DNA of 64,000 nt, from assembly GCF_027942865.1 (NCBI RefSeq), contig NC_134515.1:28277949-28341948 (forward strand), read 5' to 3'. The stretch is from Odontesthes bonariensis. Lineage: Eukaryota; Chordata; Actinopteri; Atheriniformes; Atherinopsidae. Positions within the stretch are counted from its first letter, which is position 1; each line of letters begins with the position of its first letter. Below are positions 32,891 to 45,450 of the stretch, in pieces. Under the pieces are notes generated by a model, which saw nothing but the letters and a program-made list of their open reading frames with translations, ran no database searches and was not told the DNA's origin. Made by a program: the position numbers and the translations under genes.

Positions 32891-35269
32891 ACACGATGTA
32901 AATATTATTGGTCTGAAAGTTGGGGAGAAGCCGTGGTTTAGACTTGGCTTTCCCTGATTGGTCCTTGATCCAATATCAGCCTCGTACCCCATCTCTGCTC
33001 CAGTCAGATGTCTTCTCCATATCCCCCTGTGTCCGGTACTTTTCCGCTATAGGCTTCATCCCACCTGTTTTGACTCCCCCTGTAAGCATGTAGCAGTTTC
33101 TCTCGACACTCAACTCAGTCCATTTCATGTTTTAAGCCTTCACACCGTGGGCTCAATACTTGTTCCCTTCAAAAAGGAGTGTTTTCCAACTCTGTATAAG
33201 CACAATGCATAAATAAGTGTAGTAAAAGGTCATATTAAACCCCCAATCCAAGTCAAGTGCCTTTGAATGATCCCAGAATAAGCCAGGAGGTTAAACAATA
33301 TACAAGTCTCTCATTGAAGTTGTGGTAACATTTATGCCAAAGTAATGTACAAAGGACAAAGTTCTTCAAATGGAATGTGTTTCAAGCATAACATTTAGCT
33401 TTTTTTCCTTAAAATTTGGATTACTAATACCAGAGCACAGTAAATTATCAGAAATGTTGTCATGTGGGGTTAGTGAATTTTCTATTGTCAGTGTTGTCTA
33501 GCCCATAGACAGGATAAAAGTCAGAAGCAGCCAACTGGTTGAAAAGCAACGCCAATGAGGAAGTGCCTTAAACTGAAATACAACTAGTTGTTGCAAAGGT
33601 CTGGCTCCAGGTTTTAATACCTTGACTCTTAACACCTAATCATAACCATTCAATTTTCAGTATCTAACCTTACTTAACCTTATCTTTTTTAAGACCAAAT
33701 TTTAACCCAGTGGTTTGTTATGTGTAAAACAGCAATGAAACAGCAAAAGAAAGCCCAAGGAAACAGCTGCTAAATGCAAAAACAACATTTCAGAATAGAG
33801 TTACTAAAAAGCAACAGCGGTCAAAACAGGTCTTAACCTTGACTCTCCTACGTGGCAGTCTGGTTCAGTGCCAGCCTCCACACCCTCTGACCTCTTAATG
33901 CAGACTTTTGAGCAAATTATATGTTATACAACAGTCAAAACTTTACTACTTTATGAAAAGCTGTGACACTGTGTTACTCTATAGTTATTTTTTCATTTTG
34001 AGTAGCACAAAAAAGAAAAAGTAATGTCTATGGATACAAATCAATAGGATAAGTTTACATGACCATTTTTTTGTTTTGCGAACCAATTTTGAGAATTGGT
34101 TGGAAAATCACAATGATGAGCTATGAATGTCAGTAATAGCTAATGCTAGCTAGTGTTCCACAGATGTTAACTCCAGGCCCCAATGTATGATGGTCCATGT
34201 AGTGTAGAGCTTCTGTACACTAGTTTTGGTGTTGGTTACCACATAATGAGTTTGTAGTGCGTTGTTAAGTTAATTAAAAGTTTTAAGTTGAAAATTTTAA
34301 CAACAATACATAATGGTTAATGTACTAGTGCACTTTAGTGAACAAGTGGATAAGTCAAATACTGCTTTGGTTTGTATTGAGAGTGATTGACGTGGTGTTT
34401 TGAGGAAACGGGCCAGGAATTTGATTCCGATGTGCTGATAAAATTCAGTCTTATTCTTTAAACATTTACCTCTTTGATCACTAGGCTAGTGGTCAATTCT
34501 GCTCTAACTTTATCTATCGCGCTAACTCTATGCGTTACTACTTGTTGCCAACTTTGGGGAACTATTGCAGGGCTCCACAAGTCGTTGTTACAGTTGAGAA
34601 AAAAAGAAAAAAATCAACATGAAGAAAAAGAGATGAGACCACTCTCAATTCAAGTGCTCTTATTCACTCAGTCCTTTTATTTTGTTGTGATTTACTGGTG
34701 GAACTTGCAACCCATTTCTTACAGGCAGTTTTGCTATTTGTTTGCTTGCTTGTTTTCCTTTTTTAAGTGTAAGCCAGAGTACCTGGCAATATCCCAGGTT
34801 CCCGCGTTGGCAAAGGGAGAACATAGAAAGATCCCAGCTGAGATCTTAACTGGGAACCAAGTTTTCTGTTTTTTTTCCAATGGCTTTCTTTTTTAATGCA
34901 CTTCGTATGCCATTGTAGCGTTAAGTAATTGTGAGTGTGTACATGACACATTACACCACAAAACTGGTGAATTCTTTTGAAAAGTTTTGACAAGGGAAGG
35001 GAATGAATGAATAGTGAATAATCCCGATTTTTGAAAAATTAAGCGTATTTTCCTTCACCTGCGTTCTTGCTCACGGCCAACAGCGCCACAAGATTGCAAA
35101 GAGAAATCAACGACTCTAAAATGACACCACTTTAATTAGGATATGTTTCTGTAAACATTCTCCAGATTTGTTTGTTTGTTGTCTTAATTCTAATGCTATA
35201 AAATAAAATATGATGTCCATTGTTTAAATCATAAATCAGGGTATGGATTAGAGCGGGGCTGCATAGTGT

Positions 35270-35360
35270 TAGCATTAGCCGACAATTTACGTAATCTGCT
35301 AGCGTTAGCACTAGCTTTTACTGTTAGCACTAGCATCTACTGTTAGCACTAGCATTAAAA
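35270..35360. repeat. Short imperfect tandem repeat, unit GTTAGCACTAGC
   Basis: GTTAGCACTAGC recurs three times within about 60 bases with ACT/TACT linkers. Nearby GCTAGC-type words extend the pattern. It is low-complexity sequence in an intergenic region. Confidence 0.7.
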
Positions 35361-38300
35361 TATATACACTAAAATGTCTCGCCCATATTGGTCATACATC
35401 ATTCCAGAATACCTAGATGAAAATTACCAATGGCCAAGTGTGATGCTTCTGGACATTACTTCCCAAAACAATGAGCAACATCACAGTGGCTACATCCAGT
35501 TTTTGTATTCAGTCTACTGTCAAACCACACTGCCCTGAATTGACCTTTTATGAATTCCTTGTGTTTTGTCTTTGATGAAGTACAAACGACTTGTTATGCA
35601 AATGGTCTTTATTCAAAAATGAATAAATGCATGTGAAGTATAGTATTTTGCCTAAATCAAAGTCATTACAAGAATGACATGAGTGTAGATTTGGGCACAA
35701 AAGAGGTGGAAAACTATTCTTTATGGCCTGTAGAATAACAACGGCCATTTCGCTACTTTCATTAGATGGGTCTTCCCTTCCGGTTAGTCACGTCTTCCTG
35801 TTGATTGTTACCAATAAACGCGTATTATAGTTGTTGCGCACCACAAAACTGTATAACACTGCCTTGTAAATCTCACAGAAGGACTTAAGCACAGAAGGAT
35901 ATGTTTAAAGGAGGGAACATTTTAGCAGTGTGTAATCATTAAACAGGCTCTTATGCCGTGTACTACTTTGTGTCTTCATTTCTTTTTCTTCTTAAGTACT
36001 CTTCAAAAGAAACAATTTCACTGCAGTTTAATGCACAGTATATTGACATTGCAGCACAAAGCAGAACATTTTGTAGTCACTGACTCCGTTTTGAAATGAC
36101 ACCAGAGCCTTTAGTGCCTCCCTGACTGGAGTTTGTACAGCTTTGCTTAAAGTGGAAACACACAGATGGAAATATGAGCTGCAGAAAGAAGCCAAAGGTC
36201 ATGCATTGCATTGAAGTCATGCTGCCTTGCAACACACATTGGCCATTGTAAGCTGAGAAGAGTATATGAAAGCTGAAAATTCTCAGTGAACCTGCCCAAT
36301 TCATATGTCAGAGACTATTTCTGCTTTTGGTTTTTATGGGTTGATATTTCAAAGATATCTTAATTTTTTATCTTCAAAGACAGGGACTTATTTGAATCTT
36401 TTTCTTCTGGATTTTATCCGTGATGAACCAGCTTATAGACTTAAAACTTATGGTTGTTTTTTTTTGTCAGTCCTTGAATGTTAGGCATCCTTTGGATTAC
36501 ATGTGGATTATGTATTTGACTTTGGAACACACTTGCATTTTGTACACATCTACAGGGAGTATAGGAGTTAATAATTTGTGTGATGGTCACATAGCAACAG
36601 CAGGGAAAGTATTAAAGATTTAAGCAGACTTAAAACTGACCCATGGAGGATAATCAGCGTGAATTTCATAACCCCAAGCCCAAAGCCCACTTTGAAATAA
36701 TGAGTGCCTTTTTAAGTAACAAGCTATACTACTGAAATCTTGGTTAAACAGTGATTACGAAAAAGTGTTGTGACATTTTTACCAAACTTTTTTTCAGTTG
36801 CATCACTCTCAATGGCAGGTGTCTTGCTTGTACAGATTTTCTTTTTAATCATATAAACACCAGGAGTAGCGGCTTTGACGAAGAAAAACCTTTAAGAGAA
36901 GACAAAATGTTGTTTTCTGAATACCATTAATTTAACATGTCATTGAACTCTAAAATGATTATCATCCTGGGTCCATGGATGTTTATTAGCTTTATCTGAT
37001 CCATTACAGATGTCATTTCATTCACACTTGACTGTGTAGTGCATTTGTTTCAGTTATTTTGAACATTTATGGGTATTTGGTTGTAAAATGATTTAGAATC
37101 ACTTCAGGGGTGCTCTGTTTAGGTCCTACGGCTCCTGATTCCTGTAGGAATCTTTGTTGCATTGTTCTTTTCCTGTTACCTCTCTACTGTGTCATATCAG
37201 TTAAGGGCAAAATGACTTTTAATGCTCATATCTGTAGTATACTTTGGATAATTCCTACTATACCAACTAAGTATAGTCAAGTAGTATATCAGTCTCCAAC
37301 AACTAATAGACCATTGGCCTCCTATCAGTCACTGCACATGATATCATAAAATAATTTAACTGAATCAGTTAATTCATTTGTCAATATTCACAAGGATTTA
37401 ATACGAATGCGAAGCAGAGGCTAAAATTATGCCTTGTGGCATAAAAAATAAATATTATTAAAGAAATATTAGTTAAATTGGGATCTGTAACAAATTTCAT
37501 ACTGTAACAGCAAAATAAAAGAAGCCTCAGACTGAATTGAATTATTGTCAAACTCAAGGTTCTATAAAATCCATTTCTCCCACCCAGGTCCACCAGCCTT
37601 GAACTCACCTCCCACCCCACAATTTCAGTGAGATAATTCTAAGTCCCTCCTTAATAACTAGCGTCTTTAACTTCACGTGTGTCTCCTAATTCAAGACCAG
37701 TATGATTGACAAAAACAAGTTGTTTCTCCTTGCAAATAACTGTTTTTCAATTCCTAAAAATATACTATCAGAAACAAAAAATAATTAAAAAAAATAAATG
37801 CATTTTTTACAGACAGAATTAAACAAAATATATGAATAAATAAACGTGCGGCCACCGTGTTAAAGCATATCTTTTGTGGTAGTGTTAGAGGTTTGGGTTG
37901 GGTACAAATCATCAACACAGTCTGAAAATGATTTGCATCACAGTTCAATTTTGAATCTCAATATTTGGTTACTCTTCCTCAGTCTGCAACTGCGTCACAA
38001 GTGTGAAGTCATGCAACAAGTCTAATTCGGCAGCTGTCTTATTCCTCAGCGTTTGTTAGAGGACAACATTAAGAATCTCACACCAGCAGAGTCCCGTCAC
38101 CTCACATGGATGCACCCCCATGTAGTGGTAACTTTTCACCCAAATATTATAATAAGTTGCATTTTCATTAATACATTCAGCATAAAAAAATCATGATGGT
38201 GGCTCTTGCAGAAGTTATGCTAAATGATCAGAATGTAGGATTAGAAATGTCTGTAGAAATGTTCACAGCAGCACACATTTTATACCATCTATCGCAGAGC

Positions 38301-38879
38301 TCCAACATGATAAAAAACTTTCAAATCCCACCTCACTGTTGCTGATTCTATGCCCAGGTTGGATGAATAGCTTTGTGCTTCCATACTCAGTCATTGGCAT
38401 TTTTTAGTTGCAGAGCTGTTTTTGATCTCCTTCCATCATTACGAAGATCATCTCTTTTACAGATTTACATTCTTCAAAAAGTACAGAAAGCTACTGTCTT
38501 GACTCCCAAAACTCATTTTGTCTTTCAGTCTCCAAAGCCTATATTAAACTAGGAAAAGGGGGATTTGAAGATTCAACTCCCTGCGCTTCGTATCAGCTAC
38601 AATATTACTTCAATCATAGGAACTGGTCTCACAGCATGAATTCAAGAAATATTTATATAACTTTATAATAGCTTGTTCTCCTTGCTGAAAGATTAGCCTG
38701 TTTCTGTGCTGATTAAATTTGGTGAAAATGTAGGTTTCTTTACTTTTTGATTGCGATTTTTCAATAAATCATATTGTATGTGGAATAATTTTGTGTATTT
38801 TCAATTATTTAAACATGCCATCAATCAAAAGTTTTAACTCCAAGGTGAGTTCAAACGTTTGAGCTTTACTGTTTATGCA

Positions 38880-39470
38880 GTCGTGAAAAAGAAAGTAAAC
38901 CAAGTGTTCCAAAGGTTCCAAGTGTCACAACATCATAAGAAAAAATCCTCTGGTGCATATTAGGTCTAAAGATGAAGTAAATCCAACCTAAGATGGATAG
39001 TAACACATGACATATTACACTATGTAACAATTTATTAAACAAAAAGTCAGTGAATAGTCCACCCTGACTGATTCCATAGGAATTAAGGGGGTAAGTAGCA
39101 GCCAGGTGCCGCTGATCAGATGCACCGGATTAAGTGATCATCAGCAGGTGTGAACACCACTAAAAGGGCAGAAGTTTTTGCAGTTTGCTGGTCTGGAGCA
39201 TTCAGGTGTGTGTCAACACAATGCCAAGGAGGAAAGACATCGGCGATTACCTCGGAGAAGGAATTGTTGCAGCCCATCAAACTGGGAAGCGTGATCAAAT
39301 CATTTCCAAACAGAGGTGGAAAGGAAGGTTATATACCCTGGACAAGTAGCCAGGATGGGCAAACACAGAGACAGGCAACATCACTCGTAGGCAACGTACA
39401 GTCAACAATTAATTGTCAAACACCTCATGCAGGTATAAGAAGTCCACACTGAAGGGCTTCTCGTTGTGAG
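38880..39470 (+). mobile_element. Second Tc1/mariner-like relic
   Basis: The core at about 39115-39330 is alignable by eye with the tspyl2 intron copy: both share AGCAGGYGTGAGC/AACACC, GCAGAAGTTT, GCAGTTTGCTG and GCCCATCAA.CTGGGAAG, in the same orientation. It encodes the start of a transposase (MPRRKDIGDYL-like) that breaks down after about 40 codons. The upstream part is assigned by general resemblance only. Confidence 0.7.
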
Positions 39471-39512
39471 CCAACAGATCTAAGCACGGCACTATCAAGC
39501 TGTGACACATTA

Positions 39513-39554
39513 TTGTGTACTTATTTGGTGCCCGTGCACCAAATAAGTACACAA
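39513..39554. repeat. Perfect 19-bp inverted repeat with 4-base loop
   Basis: The left arm, 39513-39531 (TTGTGTACTTATTTGGTGC), is exactly complementary to 39536-39554, separated by CCGT. It directly follows the Tc1-like relic. It may be a transposon-end or fold-back remnant. Confidence 0.9.
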
Positions 39555-40249
39555 GCTCCCTCTAGTGGTAAGCAGAAGAAATGTTGATATCCAATTTACA
39601 AGTTTGGCTACCAGATGTTTGAAATAAGCTGTAAAATGTGAATTTGTAAGTCTGGAAACTTCCATATATGTCACTGGCGTACAGATGTCATCCTTAATGT
39701 TCCATCCTCTGTGTGCGTGTGTGTGGGCCAAGATTTCATCACTTCATGGTTGACATTCTTTAACGTCAGTGATGATGGGGTTGCATCGACAGCTAGACAT
39801 TTGTGATATTCTTCTTCGTCGTCTTATTATTATCATACAAATAATTATTATGAAATGATTTCTTAGTTGTCCTCTAGCCATTCCTTTTTTTTCCCTCTTC
39901 AAAATGGAGGCCATCACTCCTCAGGACCCAGAATTCCTTGCTGAGGCCCTGTCAGGCCTGTGCGACTCATTTCGGGTCCAGTCAGCCCAGTCCGTCTCTG
40001 AGGAGGGGAGGCTTGTGAAAGACACATCTTGTTGACAGCTGGAGCTCCTCCGTGCCCATACAGGAGAAAACAGGCACGCCATGCACGATGCCAGAGAGAC
40101 GGTTGGAATAAAACATCGCTTTCAAGTCGTGGCCCACAATACTGCACAGCAGGTCCGCCTCCCTCTGCCCCCCCTTACCCACCCGCCCTGTCTCTCTCTC
40201 CCTCCGAATAAAACCGACGCTTTCCGCGAATGAGCGAGCTGCCTCCTCG

Positions 40250-41264
40250 CAAGCAGCCATAATTGGGATTATTCAGGAATAATTCGCCTGGTCTTGACGT
40301 GCTGTTTTTGTTTTGTTTTCTTTTCTTTCCTTTCATTTGAACGCGTGATTTTGACAGCGTCCGCAAGGTGAAACCCCCACGTTCACCGCTGGATTTTCTC
40401 CCTTTTTATTTTTCATGTATTTGATCCGTCATGGAGGCTTTTATTGTGGACCATTAAGATGTAGTCCACCTTCGCAGGACAGCACAACAAAGACTGCATA
40501 TTGACAGTTCAGGGCAAACGAATCGCGTTTTTGTCGGAAAGATGGAGAACAGAGAAATATGGAGGCTGCTGTCTGTTCGGACTAATTGTCCTGGTGCCAC
40601 CAGCCAATATACACGCCAAGACGGTTCATATAGGGGATGCGCGATCTTTTTTCCTCTCTAACGATTGTGGGTGGGTTATTGTAAGCATTGGGATTCTGAC
40701 ATCATTTGGATATATGATCAGAGAAAAATCTATGTTGTTTTTTTTAGTCGCTTGTCTTTCTAGCTCTCTGGAGATTCATCTTCGACGTGATACAACATAA
40801 AATCTGTTTTCTCGGATGATATTCAAATGAACACATCCCTCCCCGTGAAGCTGTAAAAGGGTGGCGGTGGATATTTTTTTTTTCTCTCTCTCCTCCCCCC
40901 CCCCTCTCACCCCCCACCACGCACACACAACATCTCTTAAATGTGGCTCAACATCAGAGCTCTCATCCTGGATTGTTTGATCAGCTGTTGATTATTCAGT
41001 GTCCTCCGCCGTCTCACGTTTGTCATATGTTCCTCCATTCGATTACCGTCGCGATGGATTTATGCATAACAGGTGTTGTTTGAGCCCGAGAGCACATCAA
41101 GAGCATGAGGCTTTATTATGTGTGTTTCCTCCCGATTTGATGGAACGGTGAAACAAAGCGGCCGGGAGCAGTTTTTCTAGTTTTCACCTCGGAGGAAGAG
41201 CAGAGCCTAAAAAGAAAAGGAAAAATGAGGAAATAAAAGGTAGGTTATCATCCCCCCACTCACA

Positions 41265-41304
<40 letters not shown>

Positions 41305-42369
41305 ACCCCTCTATCTTTCTCTCACACACACATAGACACACGCAAGCACAGACTGATACACAAAAACACAGCAGAGGTGATTTTGACACCTGTTCATCTG
41401 TTTTTCACTCCACCCTGTTCTTGCAGGCCTTGCTGACATGGCAGCCATTTCATCAGGTGAATATATATTTGTCAAAAAGGGGAGAAAGGGGCTGTTGTGT
41501 ATGATTTTTATAAAAAAAAAACAAGAAAAAAAAAACAAGATTGCAATGACTAGGGAATCACGGTGTTGTTCATGGCCTACATTGAGAAGGCCCACCCAAA
41601 CCAGCATCCCTGTGTGTTGTTCAAATCTCAGACCCACAAACAAGTTTTTAGCTGTTAAAATGTGGTTTCTGGTCAGATTTTCACATTTCTAATGATTTTA
41701 TTTAGGCGTATTTCAAGCTCCTTGCATTAACGCCGAGCCCAACTGCCATCATTGTATCCCCCTGTTGAGTTCAACTCCACATTTCACACATAGACATAAA
41801 AACCAAATGGCCGCCTGCTCTGCTGTCATATTCACCATAGTTGTTCTGTGTTGTGAATGATACAGATTACACCCTCTGCTCTTTAACTGGCTGTCACGCA
41901 CACACACACACGCACACACACACACATTCACATATGCACAGAGAGAAGGCATCAAATGGTCTTTGCTCATTTACAACATCTCTGTTTGTTGGACATGCCC
42001 AGTGTTGGTTATGCTGTGTCTGCTCCATCCCCCTGTACACCCCCATGCATTCACTCAAACACCCACACTTGCACAAAGTATGTGAGCTGTAGTATCTTAG
42101 CAACGGGCAAGGTAATTACTGAGAGAGCCAAGGAGCTGGCATGCTGTAGAGCTGCTGATCTGATCCCAGTGTTTGAGAAACAGGAAGGCAGAGATTTCCA
42201 CTGTGTTGCCTGACACACCACTTCTACATCAACGCTGTCCCGATTCAAGTTTTGTTTCCGTTTAGTGGGCAGCTTAAACGAGCAGGGCAGACATCTTGCT
42301 TTTCATTCTCAAAAAAAATGTGCGTCTCTGTTCGCAGGTGGTGAAGCTGTGGACAAAGAGGAGAGATGA
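40250..42369 (+). promoter_or_regulatory. gpr173: Predicted gpr173 promoter and spliced 5'UTR exons
   Basis: The coding exon begins at an acceptor (TTCGCAG before 42338). Upstream, a 30-nt exon at 41427-41456 is framed by TTCTTGCAG and CAG|GTGAAT, and a likely first-exon donor AAAAG|GTAGGT lies at about 41239. Joined, the 30-nt exon and the coding exon create a 16-codon uORF (ATG at 41438, stop at 42367-42369) ending before the receptor ATG. The first-exon start is not determinable; a pyrimidine-rich tract (40870-40917) and CA repeats (about 41262-41302) lie inside. Confidence 0.45.
41262..41302. repeat. CA dinucleotide microsatellite
   Basis: An uninterrupted CA run of about 40 bases, read by eye, just downstream of the predicted first-exon donor of gpr173. 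A smaller CA tract lies at about 41898-41924. Confidence 0.9.
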
Positions 42370-42496
42370 TTCTGTCGGGTAGAAAAGATCCTTGCGGCCT
42401 CTCCTTGTAAAGACGAGAGAGCCGTGGGAGCCAACGACAGTAGGAGGATCGTTACTGTTTATAAGGGGCCCAAATCAGGCAGCCTCTTCTGATAGA

Positions 42497-43699
42497 ATGG
42501 CTAACCAGAGCTTTGCCATTGATGGCCCTGGCAGTTTGCTGGCTGTGCTGGCTTCCCAGAGTGGAATGGCAAGAGGCGGCAGCAGCAGCAGCAGTGATGG
42601 CAGCAGCAGTGGGGGAATCTCTGCCACGGATGTGTCTGCCTACTTTAAGCTGGTCTTCTTGGGGTTGATAATTTGTGTCAGCCTCGTAGGCAACCTCTTG
42701 GTCTCCATGTTGGTGCTGCGAGACAGGACACTTCACAAGGCTCCCTATTTCTTTCTCCTGGACCTGTGCCTGGCCGATGCAGTTCGCTCTGCCGCCTGCT
42801 TCCCCTTTGTGCTGGTTTCCGTCCACAACAGCTCGGCCTGGACTTACAGTGCCTTGAGTTGCAAAGTTGTGGCTTTCATGGCTGTGCTGTTTTGTTTTCA
42901 CGCTGCCTTCATGCTGTTTTGTGTGGCTGTCACTCGCTACCTTGCCATTGCACACCACCGTTTCTACGCCAAACGCATGACCATCTGGACCTGTGCAGCA
43001 ATCATTTGCATGGTATGGACTCTGGCCGTCGCAATGGCGTTTCCTCCTGTCTTTGATGTGGGGACTTACAAGTTCATCCGTGATGAAGATCAGTGCATTT
43101 TTGAACACCGCTACCTGAAGACCAACGACACCCTGGGTTTCATGCTCATGCTGGCTGTGGTGGTCCTGGCCACTCATGGCTTCTACGCCAAACTGCTGTT
43201 GTTTGAGTACAGACACCGCAAGATGAAACCTGTCCAGCTCGTGCCAGCTATCAGCCAGAACTGGACCTTCCACGGTCCTGGGGCCACAGGTCAAGCTGCA
43301 GCCAACTGGATTGCAGGGTTCGGTCGTGGTCCCATGCCACCCACTCTGTTGGGAATCAGGCAGAATTTACACAATCAGCACCGGCGGTTGCTGGGGATGG
43401 AAGAGGTGCGGTCAGAGAGGAGGCTTGGCAGAATGTTCTACACCATCACCCTGCTTTTCCTGGTCCTCTGGGCACCCTACATTGTGGCCTGCTTCTGGAG
43501 GGTATTTGTCAAGTCCTGCACGATCCCTCATAGATACCTTTCCATCACGGTGTGGATGAGCTTCGCCCAGGCCGGAGTCAACCCCATCTTCTGTCTCCTG
43601 CTTAACGAGGACCTGAGGAAAGTCCTGAGAGCTCACTTGCCCACTTACTGGAGGACTAAACAACACCTCCCACAGGATGAGGCCTACTGCATTATGTGA
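42497..43699 (+). CDS. gpr173: G protein-coupled receptor 173 (SREB3), single coding exon
   Basis: A 400-aa rhodopsin-family receptor of the brain-enriched SREB group (GPR27/85/173); GPR173 has been proposed as a phoenixin receptor. Start 42497 (MANQSF) is chosen because GPR173 and GPR85 begin MAN; an open frame continues upstream from 42392 without matching the family. Seven membrane segments are visible. SREB hallmarks are HKAPYFFLLDLCLAD, CVAVTRYLAIAHHRF (TRY in place of DRY), AFPPVFDVGTY, the long third loop with SQNWTFHGPGATGQAAANW and MPPTLLGIRQN, and WMSFAQAGVNPIF. KIVAFMAVLFCFHAAF-like TM3 and EYRHRKMKPVQ fit GPR173 over GPR85. N-glycosylation motifs are NQS (residue 3), NSS and NDT. 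The N-terminus carries an extra Ser/Gly-rich insert compared with the 373-aa human protein. Confidence 0.96.
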   Translation: MANQSFAIDGPGSLLAVLASQSGMARGGSSSSSDGSSSGGISATDVSAYFKLVFLGLIICVSLVGNLLVSMLVLRDRTLHKAPYFFLLDLCLADAVRSAACFPFVLVSVHNSSAWTYSALSCKVVAFMAVLFCFHAAFMLFCVAVTRYLAIAHHRFYAKRMTIWTCAAIICMVWTLAVAMAFPPVFDVGTYKFIRDEDQCIFEHRYLKTNDTLGFMLMLAVVVLATHGFYAKLLLFEYRHRKMKPVQLVPAISQNWTFHGPGATGQAAANWIAGFGRGPMPPTLLGIRQNLHNQHRRLLGMEEVRSERRLGRMFYTITLLFLVLWAPYIVACFWRVFVKSCTIPHRYLSITVWMSFAQAGVNPIFCLLLNEDLRKVLRAHLPTYWRTKQHLPQDEAYCIM

Positions 43700-45450
43700 G
43701 AAAAAGTGAGTTTAATGAAGGGAATGTTTCAGTTTTTAAAGGGAAATTTACAGAAGTGATGTAATGCACTTGGTTTAAATGTCAGTGTCTCTTGTTGTTT
43801 TGCACAGCAAAATCACCTTTTTGCTAATAAATGCAGGCACAGTGCCAATGTATGAAGAATGTGGATATTTTGAATTAATGTGTGAGTTGCAGAGGTTCGG
43901 AGAGGCCATTAGAAAAACGCTGGTAACACTTGGAACGGTTTGCATTTCTGATGTTGTAACGTGTGATTCATAGATTGGAAAGATCACAACAATCACCGAT
44001 CCAGTTAAGTGCGACAGATGCCATTTTAAAATAACGTTGCCTTATTTCAGATGTGCACACGCCCCGGAGCTTTCAACTGAGTACTAGTTTGTGTCACATA
44101 AGGCGCTAAGCAGATGCAAACCGCTGAAGAAATGTTCCCGTTCTGTGAATAGAAGGTGTTGATCTGAGCGTTACAAACTCTGAAACACATCAAAGAACTC
44201 AAAGGGTTTGAATGGAGCGATAGAACACCCTGGACGCCTTTTCATGTAATTCAAAGGAGACTGCAGAATATTAGGCGGACCCAATGACCCTGGAAACATT
44301 TAAATAGCTGTTGTGAACCCAGAAGCCCCTAACATGCTTGATTTTTTTGGACTTGATATAGGGCGTGTCAGGTGTCTTTGTATCATAAAAAAAAAGAAGT
44401 AAATTGCCTGTTTTGCTTTATTTGTAAACAATACATGTTAAGCAGATGACACTATTTTGAAATATGACTTGATTTCATATTGTATAGACTGTACAGGAAT
44501 GCACATTCCTGCTTGTGTGTTTTTATATAGCATTTGTGTGTATGTGTGCGCGCGACAGGAAAAGGTGGAGGGACAGGAGGGGAGGAGGGTAGAAAGAGAT
44601 TGACAGAAATAATGATGATAGAATGGGGATCCAGTAATGCTGAGTCAATAGGAAAGCAGCCTCATTTTGTTGTCTCAAAATAATGCAAAATTGAGCAATC
44701 ATCGTATGGAAAATGAGCCTTTAAATGGATTTCTGCAGCTGGAAATGTGGTGTGATTTTTTTTCTTTAATGCGTATGTTCAAGTAAATGTGAAATAAAGA
44801 TGGATAATGAAATGGTAATGTAACAGTTGTATATTGCAAACAGGCCATAGGATTTGAAAACTTGAATGATGATGTACGTCTTTTACGTCATCTGGAAAAA
44901 AAAAATTCATGTGCAAATGTACATTTGTTTGCAAATGACGGTCTTAGGAATGTTTTAAAGTGCTGAACTGTCACTGTATGCTCTCTCCAGAAATCAACAA
45001 AAAGAGGAAAAGAAGTGGCCCTTACTGTCAAATGGAAACATAAATGTCACCAATTGAGTGTCTGGATCTTAGTAGGCTTTAAAATCAAATCAACTTCAGG
45101 CCAGTGGATGGAAGCTGGCTTAGACTACACTGAATTCTTTCTCCAAATTAAGATTCATGTAATACAAATGTCTGACATACAGTACATTAGGCATAGATAT
45201 ATATGTGCAGTCAATTTTCTAAATGTGGACACTTGCACTGCATCATACTGTACTAGCATGCATTCCACTGCGTTTCATAGATTCAAGACTGGGTATTACA
45301 ACTTGTACAGATGTTGATATGGAAAGATGAAGCGAAAAGTGAACAGAGGTTCATCATTTTTACGTCTGGCATTCCTTCGCGAGATGATATTCTGTAACTG
45401 TACAGTTTAACTGAGGTGGTTCTTTTGCCCACTCATCAATAAAGACTCTA
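43700..45450 (+). other. gpr173: gpr173 3'UTR, probable
   Basis: Non-coding sequence after the stop, with AATAAA signals at 44793-44798 and 45438-45443. Either would give a 1.1-1.75 kb 3'UTR. An AT-rich, poly-pyrimidine and TG/CG mixed tract lies near 44520-44560. Confidence 0.5.

Larger units (their letters stand above)
32900..39900. other. Intergenic region between ppp1r3f and gpr173
   Basis: About 7 kb of AT-rich DNA with no frame that resembles a known protein. It holds a short reiteration of the unit GTTAGCACTAGC at about 35300-35353 and a Tc1-like relic near 38880-39470 with an adjoining perfect inverted repeat (39513-39554). The longer open frames, for example near 34474-34896, lack any recognisable motif and are read as chance. 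Confidence 0.6.

Noticed and set aside
34474-34896. 140-codon plus frame in the ppp1r3f-gpr173 gap
   Set aside because: AT-rich, no motif or homology I recognise, no plausible splice context.
39982-40260. 92-codon minus frame upstream of gpr173
   Set aside because: No recognisable domain, no splice support, lies in GC-rich promoter-type DNA.
42452-43294. 280-codon minus-strand open frame antisense to gpr173
   Set aside because: It is a shadow of the strongly conserved receptor frame; no domain or splice signals.
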